Part shown: positions 22,961-34,555 of the stretch, piece after piece
Numbering within the stretch: the stretch's first letter is position 1
How the letters are laid out: each line of letters begins with the position of its first letter
Source of the DNA: Planctomycetota bacterium
Lineage (GTDB): Bacteria > Planctomycetota > UBA1135 > GCA-002686595
Length of the DNA stretch: 38,881 bases
Assembly (NCBI GenBank): GCA_020638875.1
Contig: JACKHS010000027.1
Coordinates: forward strand, 1 to 38,881
Direction of reading: 5' to 3'
Translations under genes and position numbers: made by a program
The notes under the pieces: generated by a model
What the model saw: only the letters and a program-made list of their open reading frames with translations
What the model was told of the DNA's origin: nothing
Databases searched by the model: none

Positions 22961-24660
22961 CGGCGCGCGCGGCCGCCGCCGTGCTGGTCGGACTCGCCGC
23001 GTGCGGCGGCGAGGCGCCCGCGCCGGTCGTGCGACCGGTCCCCGCGCCGACGAGCGCGAGCGCCGACGACGACCTGCGCTTCGTCGACGTGACCGAGCGC
23101 AGCGGTCTGACGTTCCGCCACGACGCGGGCATCAGCGAGGAGCGTCAGCTCCCCGAGACGATGGGCGCCGGCGCGGCGCTCTTCGACGCCGACGAGGACG
23201 GCGACCTCGACCTCTACCTGGTGCAGAGCGGTCCGCTGCCGCTCGCGCCCGAGCGCGCGGGCGCGCCGCCCAACGAGCTGTGGCTCAACGAGGGCGGCCT
23301 GCGCTTCCGCGACGCCACCGCCGCGAGCGGCGCGGCCGCGCACCGCGGCTACGGCATGGGCGTGGCCGTCGGCGACGTCGACGGCGACGCGCACGACGAC
23401 CTCTACGTGACCAACCTCGGGCCCGACGTGCTGCTCGTCGGCGACGGCGCGGCGCGCTTCGCGGACGCGACGGCCGCGGCCGGGCTGGGCGACGAGCGCT
23501 GGACGGCCGGCGCGGTGTTCTTCGACCCCGACGCCGACGGCGACCTGGACCTGTACGTCACGGCGTACCTCGAGGTCGACCTCGCGCACCCGCTGTACTG
23601 CGGCGAGCGGCGGCCGGGCTGGCGCAGCTACTGTCACCCGGACGCCTACCCGGGGCTGGCCGACCGCTACTGGCGCAACGACGGGCGCGGGCGCTTCCAC
23701 GAGGCGAGCGCGGAGGCGGGCTTCCACGACACCGCGGGCAAGGGCCTCGGCGCGATCGCGGGCGACTTCGACGACGACGGCGACCTCGACCTCTACGTCG
23801 CCAACGACAGCGTCGAGAACCGCTTCTGGTTCGGCGACGGCCGCGGCGGCTTCGAGGACGGCACGCTGCTGACCGGGACGGGCGTGAACGCGATGGGCAT
23901 GACCGAGGCCGGCATGGGCCTCGCGTCGGGTGACGTGGACGGCGACGGGCGCCTCGACCTGTACGTGACGAACTTCGACGACGAGTCCAACACGCTCTAC
24001 CGCAACGACGGCGACGGGCTGTTCACCGACGTGACCGCGCGCGCGGGCCTCGAGGGCTCCTCGCGCCTGCCGGTCGGCTTCGGCGCGGTGATGGCCGACC
24101 TCGACGACGACGGGGACCTCGACCTCGCCGTGACGAACGGCCACATCATCCACAACATCCACCTCTACCACGACGGCAAGACGTGGGCGCAGCTCGGGCT
24201 GTGCTACGCGGGCGACGGCGCGGGCGGCTTCCGCGACGTCTCGCGCGAGAGCGGCGACCTGTGCGCGAGGCCGCGCGTCGGGCGCGGGCTGTACGACGGC
24301 GACCTCGACGGCGACGGCGACCTCGACCTGCTGGTGACCGAGTGCAACGGCGCGGCGCGCGTGTTCGAGAACCCCGGCGCGACGCCCGCGCGCGTCGAGC
24401 TCGAGGGGCTGCCGCGCGGCACGCGCGTCACGTTCGAGCTGGCGGACGGACGGCGCCTCGTGCGCGAGGCCGGGCCGCAACCGAGCTACTTCGGCAGCAC
24501 CGCGCCGGCGGTGCGCTGTCCGCTGCCGGGCGTGCGGGCGCTCGCGGTGCGCGTGCCCGGGGAGGCCGCGACGCGGCGCGTCGAGGGCGCGCTCGGCGCG
24601 GGGCGCTACCGCGCGCGGCTCAGCGGCGCCGACGTCGTGCTCGAGCGCCGCGGAGACTGA
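22957..24660 (+). CDS. FG-GAP/VCBS repeat lipoprotein with ASPIC/UnbV-like C-terminus (CRTAC1-like)
   Basis: 567 residues from a GTG at 22957 that overlaps the upstream TGA (GTGA). The signal peptide ends in a lipobox (VGLAAC). After DLRFVDVTERSGLTFRHDAG come seven Ca-binding loops of the DxDxDGxxD kind, including DADEDGDLDLYL, DVDGDAHDDLYV, DPDADGDLDLYV, DFDDDGDLDLYV, DVDGDGRLDLYV, DLDDDGDLDLAV and DLDGDGDLDLLV. Together they are expected to form an integrin-alpha-like beta-propeller. The C-terminal ~110 residues (RVELEGLPRGTRVTFELADGRRLVREAGPQPSYFGSTAP) match the ASPIC/UnbV region that ends CRTAC1-type proteins. Such proteins are abundant in planctomycetes and are surface or periplasmic binders; the ligand is unknown. 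Operon with the TPR gene. Confidence 0.9.
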   Translation: MTARAAAAVLVGLAACGGEAPAPVVRPVPAPTSASADDDLRFVDVTERSGLTFRHDAGISEERQLPETMGAGAALFDADEDGDLDLYLVQSGPLPLAPERAGAPPNELWLNEGGLRFRDATAASGAAAHRGYGMGVAVGDVDGDAHDDLYVTNLGPDVLLVGDGAARFADATAAAGLGDERWTAGAVFFDPDADGDLDLYVTAYLEVDLAHPLYCGERRPGWRSYCHPDAYPGLADRYWRNDGRGRFHEASAEAGFHDTAGKGLGAIAGDFDDDGDLDLYVANDSVENRFWFGDGRGGFEDGTLLTGTGVNAMGMTEAGMGLASGDVDGDGRLDLYVTNFDDESNTLYRNDGDGLFTDVTARAGLEGSSRLPVGFGAVMADLDDDGDLDLAVTNGHIIHNIHLYHDGKTWAQLGLCYAGDGAGGFRDVSRESGDLCARPRVGRGLYDGDLDGDGDLDLLVTECNGAARVFENPGATPARVELEGLPRGTRVTFELADGRRLVREAGPQPSYFGSTAPAVRCPLPGVRALAVRVPGEAATRRVEGALGAGRYRARLSGADVVLERRGD

Positions 24661-24689
24661 GGCCGACGCCGCGGGCCGCGCTGGGAAAG

Positions 24690-24729
24690 GCGCGAGGCGC
24701 GCCCCCGCGTGCGGGAGCGCGCCTCGCGC
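24690..24729. terminator. Long GC hairpin, probable bidirectional terminator
   Basis: Outer arms 24690-24702 and 24717-24729 pair perfectly over 13 bp; after one mismatch a further 4 bp pair inside (24704-24707 with 24712-24715). It lies between the convergent FG-GAP and superoxide dismutase genes. Confidence 0.8.
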
Positions 24730-24751
24730 AGGCGGACGCCTCGAAGGGCTG

Positions 24752-25327
24752 CTAGAGGTTCTTGTTGGCGAACGCCCAGTTCACCAAGCTCCAGAAGGCC
24801 TCGACGTACTTCGGGCGCGCGTTGCGGTAGTCGACGTAGTACGCGTGCTCCCACACGTCGCAGGTCAGGATCGGCTTCTGGCCGGCGGTCAGCGGGCAGC
24901 CCGCGTTGGAGGTCTGCACGATCTCGAGCGCGCCGGCGGCGTTCTTGACGAGCCAGCACCAGCCCGAGCCGAACAGCGTGGTGGCCTTCTTGGTGAACTC
25001 GTCCTTGAAGGCGTCGAAGGAGCCCCACTGGGCGGTGATCGCGTCGGCGATCGCGCCGCTGGGCGCGCCGCCGCCCGAGGGCGACAGGCTGTTCCAGTAG
25101 AAGGTGTGGTTCCACACCTGCGCCGCGTTGTTGAAGATGCCGCCGTCGGAGGCCTTGACGATCTCCTCCAGCGACTTGGTGGCCCAGTCGGTGCCCTGAG
25201 TCAGGTTGTTGAGGTTGGTGACGTAGGCGTTGTGGTGCTTGCCGTAGTGGTAGTCGAGCGTCTCGGCCGAGATGTGCGGGCTGAGGGCGTCCTTGGAGTA
25301 CGGCAGCGCGGGAAGTTCGAAGGGCAT
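24752..25327 (-). CDS. sodB: Iron superoxide dismutase
   Basis: 191 residues, normal for the family; cytosolic enzyme converting superoxide to peroxide and oxygen. MPFELPALPYSKDALSPHISAETLDYHYGKHHNAYV opens the helical domain. Metal ligands are expected at His27, His74 (NHTFYW), Asp157 and His161 (DVWEHAYYVDY). Gln70 in NNAAQVWNHTFYW, GSGWCWLV, and AGCPLT indicate the Fe rather than Mn type. The ATG at 25327 starts the conserved N-terminus; an upstream ATG at 25357 adds ten unlikely residues. A TAGACT box (25406-25411) upstream on the same strand is a possible -10, giving a ~70-base leader. No signal peptide. Confidence 0.96.
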   Translation of the reverse strand: MPFELPALPYSKDALSPHISAETLDYHYGKHHNAYVTNLNNLTQGTDWATKSLEEIVKASDGGIFNNAAQVWNHTFYWNSLSPSGGGAPSGAIADAITAQWGSFDAFKDEFTKKATTLFGSGWCWLVKNAAGALEIVQTSNAGCPLTAGQKPILTCDVWEHAYYVDYRNARPKYVEAFWSLVNWAFANKNL

Positions 25328-25487
25328 GATCGCTTCTGTCGGGGGGCTTGGCGCCACCGAGCGCGGGACGGGGCGGCGGCGGCGCGGATCCGAAGGGGGC
25401 GGGCCAGTCTACGCCCCGCGCGCGGCGGATCCCAGGCCGCGCACGGGCGAAGGCAAGCGAGATCAGGCTCCGTAATGGGCGCGATCA

Positions 25488-25509
25488 GCCGCGCTGCTCG
25501 CCGCGCGGC
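25488..25509 (-). terminator. Weak hairpin after the glutamate-synthase-like gene
   Basis: Seven-bp arms GCCGCGC/GCGCGGC with an eight-base loop, four bases after the stop at 25513 (minus strand). It is shorter than the other hairpins in this window. Confidence 0.3.
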
Positions 25510-25512
25510 GGG

Positions 25513-27090
25513 TCAGGCGAAGCGATCGCTGCGCGCTCGCAGCCAGTCGGCCTCGAAGGACTGCGGCACGGGCTCGAACAGCAGCGCGCCCGGCTCGACG
25601 TAGTCGTAGAGCTCGGCGTAGGACTTCACGGTCACGGGGTCGACGCGGCGCATGATGTGGCGCGGCTCGAGCTGGCGCGGCGAGTCGAGGCCCGCGGCGC
25701 CGAGGATCTCCAGGAGCGAGCCGACCGTCTCGGCCTGGAAGCGCCGCGTGCGCTCGGCTTTGTCCTCCACGTCGAGGCCCGCCACCAGGCTCGGGCGTTG
25801 CGTCGCCACGCCCACCGGGCACTCGTTCGAGTTGCAGCGCCGCGCCTGGATGCAGCCGATGGCCAGCATCATGCCGCGCGCCGAGTTGCAGAGGTCGGCG
25901 CCGAGCGCCATCGCGCGCGCCATGTGGAAGCCCGAGACGATCTTGCCCGAGGCGATGACCTTGATCTTGTCGCGCAGCCGGTAGCCGGTCAGCGCGTTGT
26001 GCACGAAGACGAGCCCCTCGACGAGCGGCGTGCCGATCGAGTTGGAGAACTCGAGCGGCGCGGCGCCCGTACCGCCCTCGCCGCCGTCGACGGTGATGAA
26101 GTCGGGGTGCAGGCGTGTCTCCTGCATCGCGCGGCAGATGCCGAGGAACTCGGAGCGCGAGCCGATGCAGAGCTTGAAACCGACCGGCTTGCCGCCCGAC
26201 AAGCGGCGCAGCTCGGTGACGAACTCGAGCAGCTCGACCGGCGTCGTGAACGCGGTGTGCGCCGGCGGCGAGAGCACGTCCTTGCCGAGCGGCACGTGCC
26301 GGATCTCGGCGATCTCGGCCGTGACCTTCGCGGCGGGCAGGATGCCGCCGTGGCCGGGCTTGGCGCCCTGGCTGAGCTTGACCTCGATCATCTTGACCGA
26401 GGGGCGCGCCGCGTTCTCCGCGAAGCGCTGCGCGTCGAAGTTGCCGGAGGCGTCGCGGCAGCCGAAGTACCCGGTGCCGATCTGCCAGATCAGGTCGGCG
26501 CCGTGCTCCAGGTGGTACGGGCTGATGCCGCCCTCGCCCGTGTTGTGCGCGAAGCCGCCCAGCTTGGCGCCCTTGTTCAGCGCCATCACCGCGTTCTTGC
26601 TGAGCGCGCCGTAGCTCATCGCCGAGACGTTGAGCAGCGCCGCGGAGTACGGCTGCGCGCACGTGCCCTCTCCGACCAGCACGCGCGGCTCGGTCGACGG
26701 GCCGTGGTGCGCGAGCAGCGAGTGGTTGATCCACTCGTAGCCCTGGGCGTACACGTCCCACTGCGTGCCGAACGGCAGGGTGTCGAGCTGGCCCTTCGCG
26801 CGCTGGTAGACGAGCGAGCGCACCTCGCGGTTGAACGGCGTGCCGTCGGTGTTCGACTCGATGAAGTACTGGTTGATCTCCGGCCGGATCGCCTCGAGTA
26901 GGTAGCGGCCGTGACCGATGACCGGGAAGTTGCGAAGCACGGCGCGCTTCGTCTGGAACGCGTCGTGCACGCCGAGCAGCACGAGCGGGACGACCGCGAC
27001 GTACGCCCAGAGGAAGGGCTGCCAGTAGAGGCTGACGACCCAGACCGTGACGAGCGCGAGGGCGGCGCTGAGGTAGAACAGGTGGCGCAT
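25513..27090 (-). CDS. FMN-binding glutamate-synthase-family protein (GltB central-domain-like), membrane-anchored
   Basis: 525 residues. Two N-terminal transmembrane helices (about 5-20 and 27-41) precede an FMN-binding TIM barrel of the glutamate synthase alpha-subunit type: SAMSYGALSKNAVMALNKGA, AHNTGEGGISPYH, VKLSQGAKPGHGGILP, ITVDGGEGGTGAAPLEFSN, IKVIASGKIVSGFHMARAMALGAD. A 3Fe-4S-type cysteine set follows (C413-x5-C419-x4-C424, in GCIQARRCNSNECPVGVATQ). It has no glutaminase domain and no GltD neighbour, so it is not a standard GOGAT. Stand-alone membrane proteins of this class are widespread and of unsettled function. Start is ATG 27090; no strong Shine-Dalgarno is seen. Confidence 0.9.
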   Translation of the reverse strand: MRHLFYLSAALALVTVWVVSLYWQPFLWAYVAVVPLVLLGVHDAFQTKRAVLRNFPVIGHGRYLLEAIRPEINQYFIESNTDGTPFNREVRSLVYQRAKGQLDTLPFGTQWDVYAQGYEWINHSLLAHHGPSTEPRVLVGEGTCAQPYSAALLNVSAMSYGALSKNAVMALNKGAKLGGFAHNTGEGGISPYHLEHGADLIWQIGTGYFGCRDASGNFDAQRFAENAARPSVKMIEVKLSQGAKPGHGGILPAAKVTAEIAEIRHVPLGKDVLSPPAHTAFTTPVELLEFVTELRRLSGGKPVGFKLCIGSRSEFLGICRAMQETRLHPDFITVDGGEGGTGAAPLEFSNSIGTPLVEGLVFVHNALTGYRLRDKIKVIASGKIVSGFHMARAMALGADLCNSARGMMLAIGCIQARRCNSNECPVGVATQRPSLVAGLDVEDKAERTRRFQAETVGSLLEILGAAGLDSPRQLEPRHIMRRVDPVTVKSYAELYDYVEPGALLFEPVPQSFEADWLRARSDRFA

Positions 27091-27175
27091 GGACGGGCGA
27101 GGCGGTGGACGCGGCTGCTAGTTGAGCGTCCGCGCCGAGCCGTTTCCAGGGCCCGCGCGAGCACTTCCGGGCGCC

Positions 27176-28933
<1,758 letters not shown>

Positions 28934-28939
28934 GCCGCG

Positions 28940-28945
28940 ATCCTA
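28940..28945 (-). promoter_or_regulatory. Putative -10 box (TAGGAT) for rnr, leaderless
   Basis: GGGCTAGGAT on the minus strand; TAGGAT ends 6 bases before the ATG at 28933. No -35 seen. Confidence 0.4.
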
Positions 28946-29015
28946 GCCCGAACGACCCGCGAAGGCGCGCGCCGGACCGCGCGAACCGTCGTGGCCGGGC
29001 GCGCGGCGCGCGAGC

Positions 29016-32000
29016 TCAGCGCCGCCCGCCGCGCGCGGGGGCGCGCACGCCGTCGACCTCGAGCGTGAGGCGCTCGCGGGCGAAGGCGTGCTTCACCACG
29101 AGCGCCTGGTGGTCGGGCAGGTACAGCCAGCCCTCGCGCACCGCGTCGAGGTCGGGTTGCGCCGCGAGCTCCTTGCCGTCGATGCGCACGGCCGCGGGCG
29201 CCTCGATCGGCGCGAGCAGCGTGTGGCACGCGCGGCGCGGCGCGTAGGCGAGCTCGGCCGTGAGCCGCTCGTCGACGAGCGTCAGCGACTCGGGCCGCGC
29301 GGCGCTGGTGACGTGCACGTTGCGCCGGCCCTCCTCGACGAGCACGCGCAGCCACGAGCCGCGCCAGCCGCGCAGGTGGTTGAGTTGCCGCACCAGCGTC
29401 CACGGGCCGAGCCACTTGCCGAGCAGCAGCCCGTCCTCGAGGCGGTAGTAGTCGGCGTAGGCCTGGGGCCAGGGGTTGTGCGCCTCGGGCGCGAGGCCGA
29501 GCTCTTGCTGCTCGACGCACGAGGCGACCAGCCCCTCGGCCAGCCGCCGCCACGGCAGCGCGTCGTCGACCTCGCCGAGGCGCAGCAACGCGCCGGCGTA
29601 GACGAGCCCGATCCACTGCACGGGCCGCCCCCACCACGGCTCGCCGAAGTAGCTGCCGCCGAAGACGGCCGTGCTCGCGTAGCGTTGCCCCGGGCGCTCG
29701 GGCGCCTCCCACGTGCTCACGAAGGCGAGGCCGATGCGCGCCCAGCGCCGCGCCTCGGCGAGGTGCGCGGGGTCGCGCGTGACCTCGTACGCGTCGAGCT
29801 CGAGGTCGATGCCCTCCTGCACCGACAGCAGGTCGGGCGCGCCGATCGGCACCTCCCAGGTCTGCGAGCCGTTGGGCACCGTGAGCGTCGCGGTGAACTC
29901 GAGCCCGCGCGACGCGGCGCGCAGCATGCGCAGGTCGCCGGTCGCGCGTCCATACTCGAGGATCGGCGCGAGGTGGTTCGCGCTCACGCCCAGCGCCGGC
30001 GTCCCGACGGCGCCGAGGCGCTCCTTGGTGTGCTCGGTGCCGTCGATCTCGTAGCCCCACGCGCCGTCCTTGCGTTGGCCTTCCAGGCGCCGCTGGGCCG
30101 CGTTGCGCGCCTGGTCGAGGTTGCGCTGCACCTGGCCGACGTGCAGCGCGAGGTCGAGGCCGAAGCGCCACGCGTCGCCGCGCGCGGTGGCCGCGCTCGT
30201 CGCGCGGTCGACCTGCTCGAGCGCGCGCTTGCCCGCGGCGCCGCCCGCGTCCAGGCCGTACAGCAGCAGCGTCAGCGCGACCTCGCTGTAGAAGCCCGGC
30301 TCCTCCTCGCCGGCGTAGGGCCAGCCCGGCACCTTCGCGTCGTACGCCTCGAGCATGGCCTGCGCGCTGCGCGCGCGCGCCGCGTCCCAGTCGGCCTGGG
30401 CCGGCGGCGCGCCGCGCCGTCGCAGCGCGGCCGCGAGCGCGTCCTCGGCGCCGCTCTCCGCGGGCAGGGCGAACAGCTCGGCCGTGAGCCTCAGCGACTG
30501 TCCGCGCCGCACGGTGTACGGCGTGCGCGCCAGGTCCTCGCCGGGCCGCACGAAGTCGGGCGCCGAGGGCAGGAACAGCGCCATCAGGTGGTCGTCCTGC
30601 TCCATCCAGCGGTTGGGCGAGGCGAACAGCGTCGAGGGCATGCGCCGCCGGCCGTCCCAGGCCTGCTCGGGGTCCCACGTCACGCCGAGCACGAGGCCGT
30701 CGTCGGCCACCGCCATGGCCGGGAACGCGACCTGGTAGGGGTGCGGCACGAAGCGCGGCGCGAGCTCGAGCGTGGTCGCCTCGGTGCCGCTCGAGAGCTG
30801 GTCCGCGGCGAGGTACTCCAGGCCGCCGAAGACCGCCGAGTGCTTGCGCCGCCCGGCGGCGCCCCAGCCGGCGTGCAGCTCGGGGAAGACGTAGCGCGCG
30901 AGGTCGACCGGGCGCAACGCGTCGAGCTCGGCCTCGAGCGCGAACCAGCCGTCCCCCGCCGCGCGCCAGCTCAGTCGGTGCCGCAGCCCCGCGGCAGTCA
31001 CGTCGGCGCGCGCGACGTCGCCCTCGACGCGCACCTCGCCCGTGACGAGCACGTCGACGTCGTCGCCGCCGATGCGCACGCGCGCCAGTCCGGGCAACAC
31101 GCCGCGCGTCGTCCACGCGTCGCCGCGGCGCACCTCGAGCACCACGAGCGCGTGCTCGCCGCCCGCGCGCTCGAACGCCAGGCGCGCGTCGCCGCTGGTC
31201 AGGGTGACGCGCCCCGGCTCGGCGTCGCGCACGAGCACGGTGCTCGTCGCGCTCGCGGGCAGCCCGAGGCGTCCGCGCAGCGTGAGACGCGCGGCGTGCA
31301 CGCCGCCGGAGAGCACGGGCACCGCGAGCGCGAGCTGGCGCACCTCGCCGGGCTCGAGGTCCCCCACCTCGACCGGCACGTGCGCGTCGCCGACGACCAC
31401 CTCGCCGCGCACCATCGGCAGCGCGTAGCCGCCGCGGTTGACGAGCGAGGCTTGCAGCTCGACCGCCTCGCCCGCGCTCCAGGCCGCGCGGATCGGCGCG
31501 AACGAGACGACGTCGAGCTCGCCGACGAGCTCTTCGACGACCACGTCGTCGATCACGCCGGCGCGCTCGCTCGGCGCGCTGAACTCGAGCCGCACCTGGC
31601 GCGTGCCGGCGGGGACGACGAAGTCGTAGCCCAGCGGGCGGAAGGTGCCGTCGACGAGCAGCGCGTTGCGGCTCGGCGGGCCGCCGCGCACGCGGCCCTG
31701 GGGCGTGACCCAGTGCACCTCGGCCTTGAACTTCGCGGGCTGCTCGGTGAGCGAGCGGCCGCGGAAGGACAGGCGGTAGCGCTTGCCGGCCTCGACGGTG
31801 AAGGGTTCGGTCGCGGCGGTGGCGCTCTGCCGCAGGCCGCGCGCGTCGATGCGCAGCCCGCCGGAGCGGTCGACGCCGCCGCGCGGATCGAGGGACACCG
31901 CCCCGCGCGTCGGGCCGGGCGGGAGCGGCTTGTTGCGCGCGTCGAGCCAGTGCTCGGTGCCGCGCGAGAAGTCGCCGTTCAGGACGAGGTTCTGAGCGGG

Positions 32001-32132
32001 CGCGAGGGCGAGGGCGGGGGCGCGCACGACGGACGCGGGCGCGGGCGCGGACGGCGCGGCGCAGGCGGCCAGCGGGAGGACGAGCGCGAGAGCGAGGAGC
32101 GACAGCACGGGGGCGGAGAGCGGGCGGGGCAT
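29016..32132 (-). CDS. Large lipoprotein with N-terminal carbohydrate-binding-like domain; function unknown
   Basis: 1038 residues. Signal peptide with lipobox (LPLAAC, Cys24). Residues ~45-195 (NLVLNGDFSRGTEHWLD ... RLEFSAPSERAGVIDDVVVEEL) resemble a CBM4/9-type carbohydrate-binding fold. Next is a CARDB/Ig-like stretch (SAGEAVELQASLVNRGGYALP). A beta-sandwich-like middle (SGDARLAFERAGGEHALVVLEVRRGDAW, EYLAADQLSSGTEATTLELAPRFVPHPYQVAFPAMAVADDGLVLGVTWDPEQAW) follows. The C-terminal ~450 residues are helix-rich with Trp/Tyr/Asp clusters (GAWGYEIDGTEHTKERLGAVGTPALG, GSYFGEPWWGRPVQWIGLVYAGALLRLGEV), suggesting an alpha/alpha-toroid as in some glycoside hydrolases or polysaccharide lyases. I do not recognise the family, so an enzymatic role on an extracellular polysaccharide is inference from shape only. 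Confidence 0.85.
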   Translation of the reverse strand: MPRPLSAPVLSLLALALVLPLAACAAPSAPAPASVVRAPALALAPAQNLVLNGDFSRGTEHWLDARNKPLPPGPTRGAVSLDPRGGVDRSGGLRIDARGLRQSATAATEPFTVEAGKRYRLSFRGRSLTEQPAKFKAEVHWVTPQGRVRGGPPSRNALLVDGTFRPLGYDFVVPAGTRQVRLEFSAPSERAGVIDDVVVEELVGELDVVSFAPIRAAWSAGEAVELQASLVNRGGYALPMVRGEVVVGDAHVPVEVGDLEPGEVRQLALAVPVLSGGVHAARLTLRGRLGLPASATSTVLVRDAEPGRVTLTSGDARLAFERAGGEHALVVLEVRRGDAWTTRGVLPGLARVRIGGDDVDVLVTGEVRVEGDVARADVTAAGLRHRLSWRAAGDGWFALEAELDALRPVDLARYVFPELHAGWGAAGRRKHSAVFGGLEYLAADQLSSGTEATTLELAPRFVPHPYQVAFPAMAVADDGLVLGVTWDPEQAWDGRRRMPSTLFASPNRWMEQDDHLMALFLPSAPDFVRPGEDLARTPYTVRRGQSLRLTAELFALPAESGAEDALAAALRRRGAPPAQADWDAARARSAQAMLEAYDAKVPGWPYAGEEEPGFYSEVALTLLLYGLDAGGAAGKRALEQVDRATSAATARGDAWRFGLDLALHVGQVQRNLDQARNAAQRRLEGQRKDGAWGYEIDGTEHTKERLGAVGTPALGVSANHLAPILEYGRATGDLRMLRAASRGLEFTATLTVPNGSQTWEVPIGAPDLLSVQEGIDLELDAYEVTRDPAHLAEARRWARIGLAFVSTWEAPERPGQRYASTAVFGGSYFGEPWWGRPVQWIGLVYAGALLRLGEVDDALPWRRLAEGLVASCVEQQELGLAPEAHNPWPQAYADYYRLEDGLLLGKWLGPWTLVRQLNHLRGWRGSWLRVLVEEGRRNVHVTSAARPESLTLVDERLTAELAYAPRRACHTLLAPIEAPAAVRIDGKELAAQPDLDAVREGWLYLPDHQALVVKHAFARERLTLEVDGVRAPARGGRR

Positions 32133-32196
32133 GGAGGGCGCGGTGAACAGGGCGGCGCGCAGAGGTTACGGCATGGGGAGCGAAAGGGTGGCGCGC

Positions 32197-32221
32197 GAGC
32201 GGAGCCGGTGAGGCGCCGCTC
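32197..32221 (-). terminator. Imperfect hairpin after the arginine operon
   Basis: GAGCGG-A-GCC pairs with GGC-G-CCGCTC (nine pairs, one mismatch, five-base loop), 43 bases after the argH stop at 32265. Plausible end of the arginine operon. Confidence 0.35.
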
Positions 32222-32264
32222 CTCGCTCCACGCGCCCCGGGCCCGCGCGCCGTCCGGCGAGCCG

Positions 32265-33457
<1,193 letters not shown>

Positions 33458-33461
<4 letters not shown>

Positions 33462-34555
33462 CGCGTCACCTCCGAGCGGGCCGCCCCGAGCGCGGCGCGC
33501 GCGAGGTCCTCGTAGAAGCGCGCGCCGGCCCGCAGCTCCTCGCGCGTGACGTACTCGTTCGGCGTGTGCGAGCGCGCCGTCTGGCCGGGGCCGACCTTGA
33601 CCGCCGGCACGCCGGGCAGGAAGGCCATGTCCGAGAGCGTGTTCGAGCCCAGCGCCTGCGTACGGCCCGCGCAGCGCAGCGCGGTGCGCACGAACGGGTG
33701 GTCGGCCGGCGTCTCCACCGCGCCGAGGCGGCGCGAGCGCACCGCGAGCTCGGCGTGCGGCAGCTTCGCCGCGAGCACGCGCAGGCACTCGTCCGCGTCG
33801 TGCGGCGCGGCGAGCCGCGCGTCGAACAGCGCTTCGGCCAGGTCGGGGACCTTGTTGTGGCGCTCGCCGGCGTGCAGCACGGTCGGCGTCAACGTGCTCG
33901 GGCCGAGCAGCTCGTGCTCGCCGTCGAAGGTGTAGGGCTCGGGGAAGCCGGCCAGGTCGCGCGCGGCCGCGAGCAGGGCGTTGACGTTGTCGACGCGCGT
34001 CACGTGCGCCGCGTGGCACGAGCGGCCGTGCCAGCGGGCGGTGAGCACGGCGAGCCCGGCCTGCGCGCGGACGACCTCGAGCCCGGTCGGCTCGCCGATC
34101 ACCGCGAGGTCGGGTGCGCCGAGCGCCTCGAGCGCGGCGGTCATCCCCGCGTTGGTCGTCTCCTCCTCGTGGTTCAGCGCGAGCCACAGCTCGCCGTCGA
34201 AGCCGCCGTTGCGCGCCAGCGCGGCCGTCGCGTGCATCATCGCGGCCACGCAGGCCTTCGCGTCGTTGGCGCCGAGGCCGACCACCCGCCCGTCGCGCCA
34301 GTCCACGTCCCAAGGATCCGCGTGCCAGCCCTGCCCGGGCGGCACCGTGTCGTAGTGGCTGCACAGCAGCAGGCGCGGTCCGTCGCCGCCCGCGACGCGC
34401 GCGAGCGTCGTGCGGCCGGCCGTCGTGACCTCGACGCCGGCGCCGCGCAGCCACGCGATGCACCAGGCCTGCACGGCGTCCTCCTCGCCCGAAGGGCTCG
34501 GGATGCGGACGAGCTCCACGAGCAGGCGCTCGAGCTCGCGCTCGGCCGCGGTCAC
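33458..34555 (-). CDS. argE: M20-family acetylornithine (or N-acyl-ornithine) deacetylase
   Basis: 365 residues, M20 di-zinc peptidase fold. Motifs: LLLCSHYDTVPPGQGW (first zinc His and catalytic Asp), GLGANDAKACVAAMMHATAAL (bridging Asp in NDA), LALNHEEETTNAG (catalytic Glu pair), VIGEPTGLEVVRAQAG, a dimerisation lid, and C-terminal GPGQTARSHTPNEYVTREEL. Its location between argB and argH supports removal of the acyl group from N-acylornithine. The Bacteroidetes-like GLGANDA motif leaves open N-succinyl instead of N-acetyl substrates. Start GTG 34555 overlaps argB (GTGA). No argJ is seen in the visible part, consistent with a linear pathway. Confidence 0.88.

Noticed and set aside
21931..24660. 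A 909-residue TPR/FG-GAP fusion protein
   Set aside because: The linker is Arg-rich out-of-frame sequence; the adjacent frame supplies a proper TPR end with a TGA overlapping a GTG and a lipobox signal peptide for the second gene.
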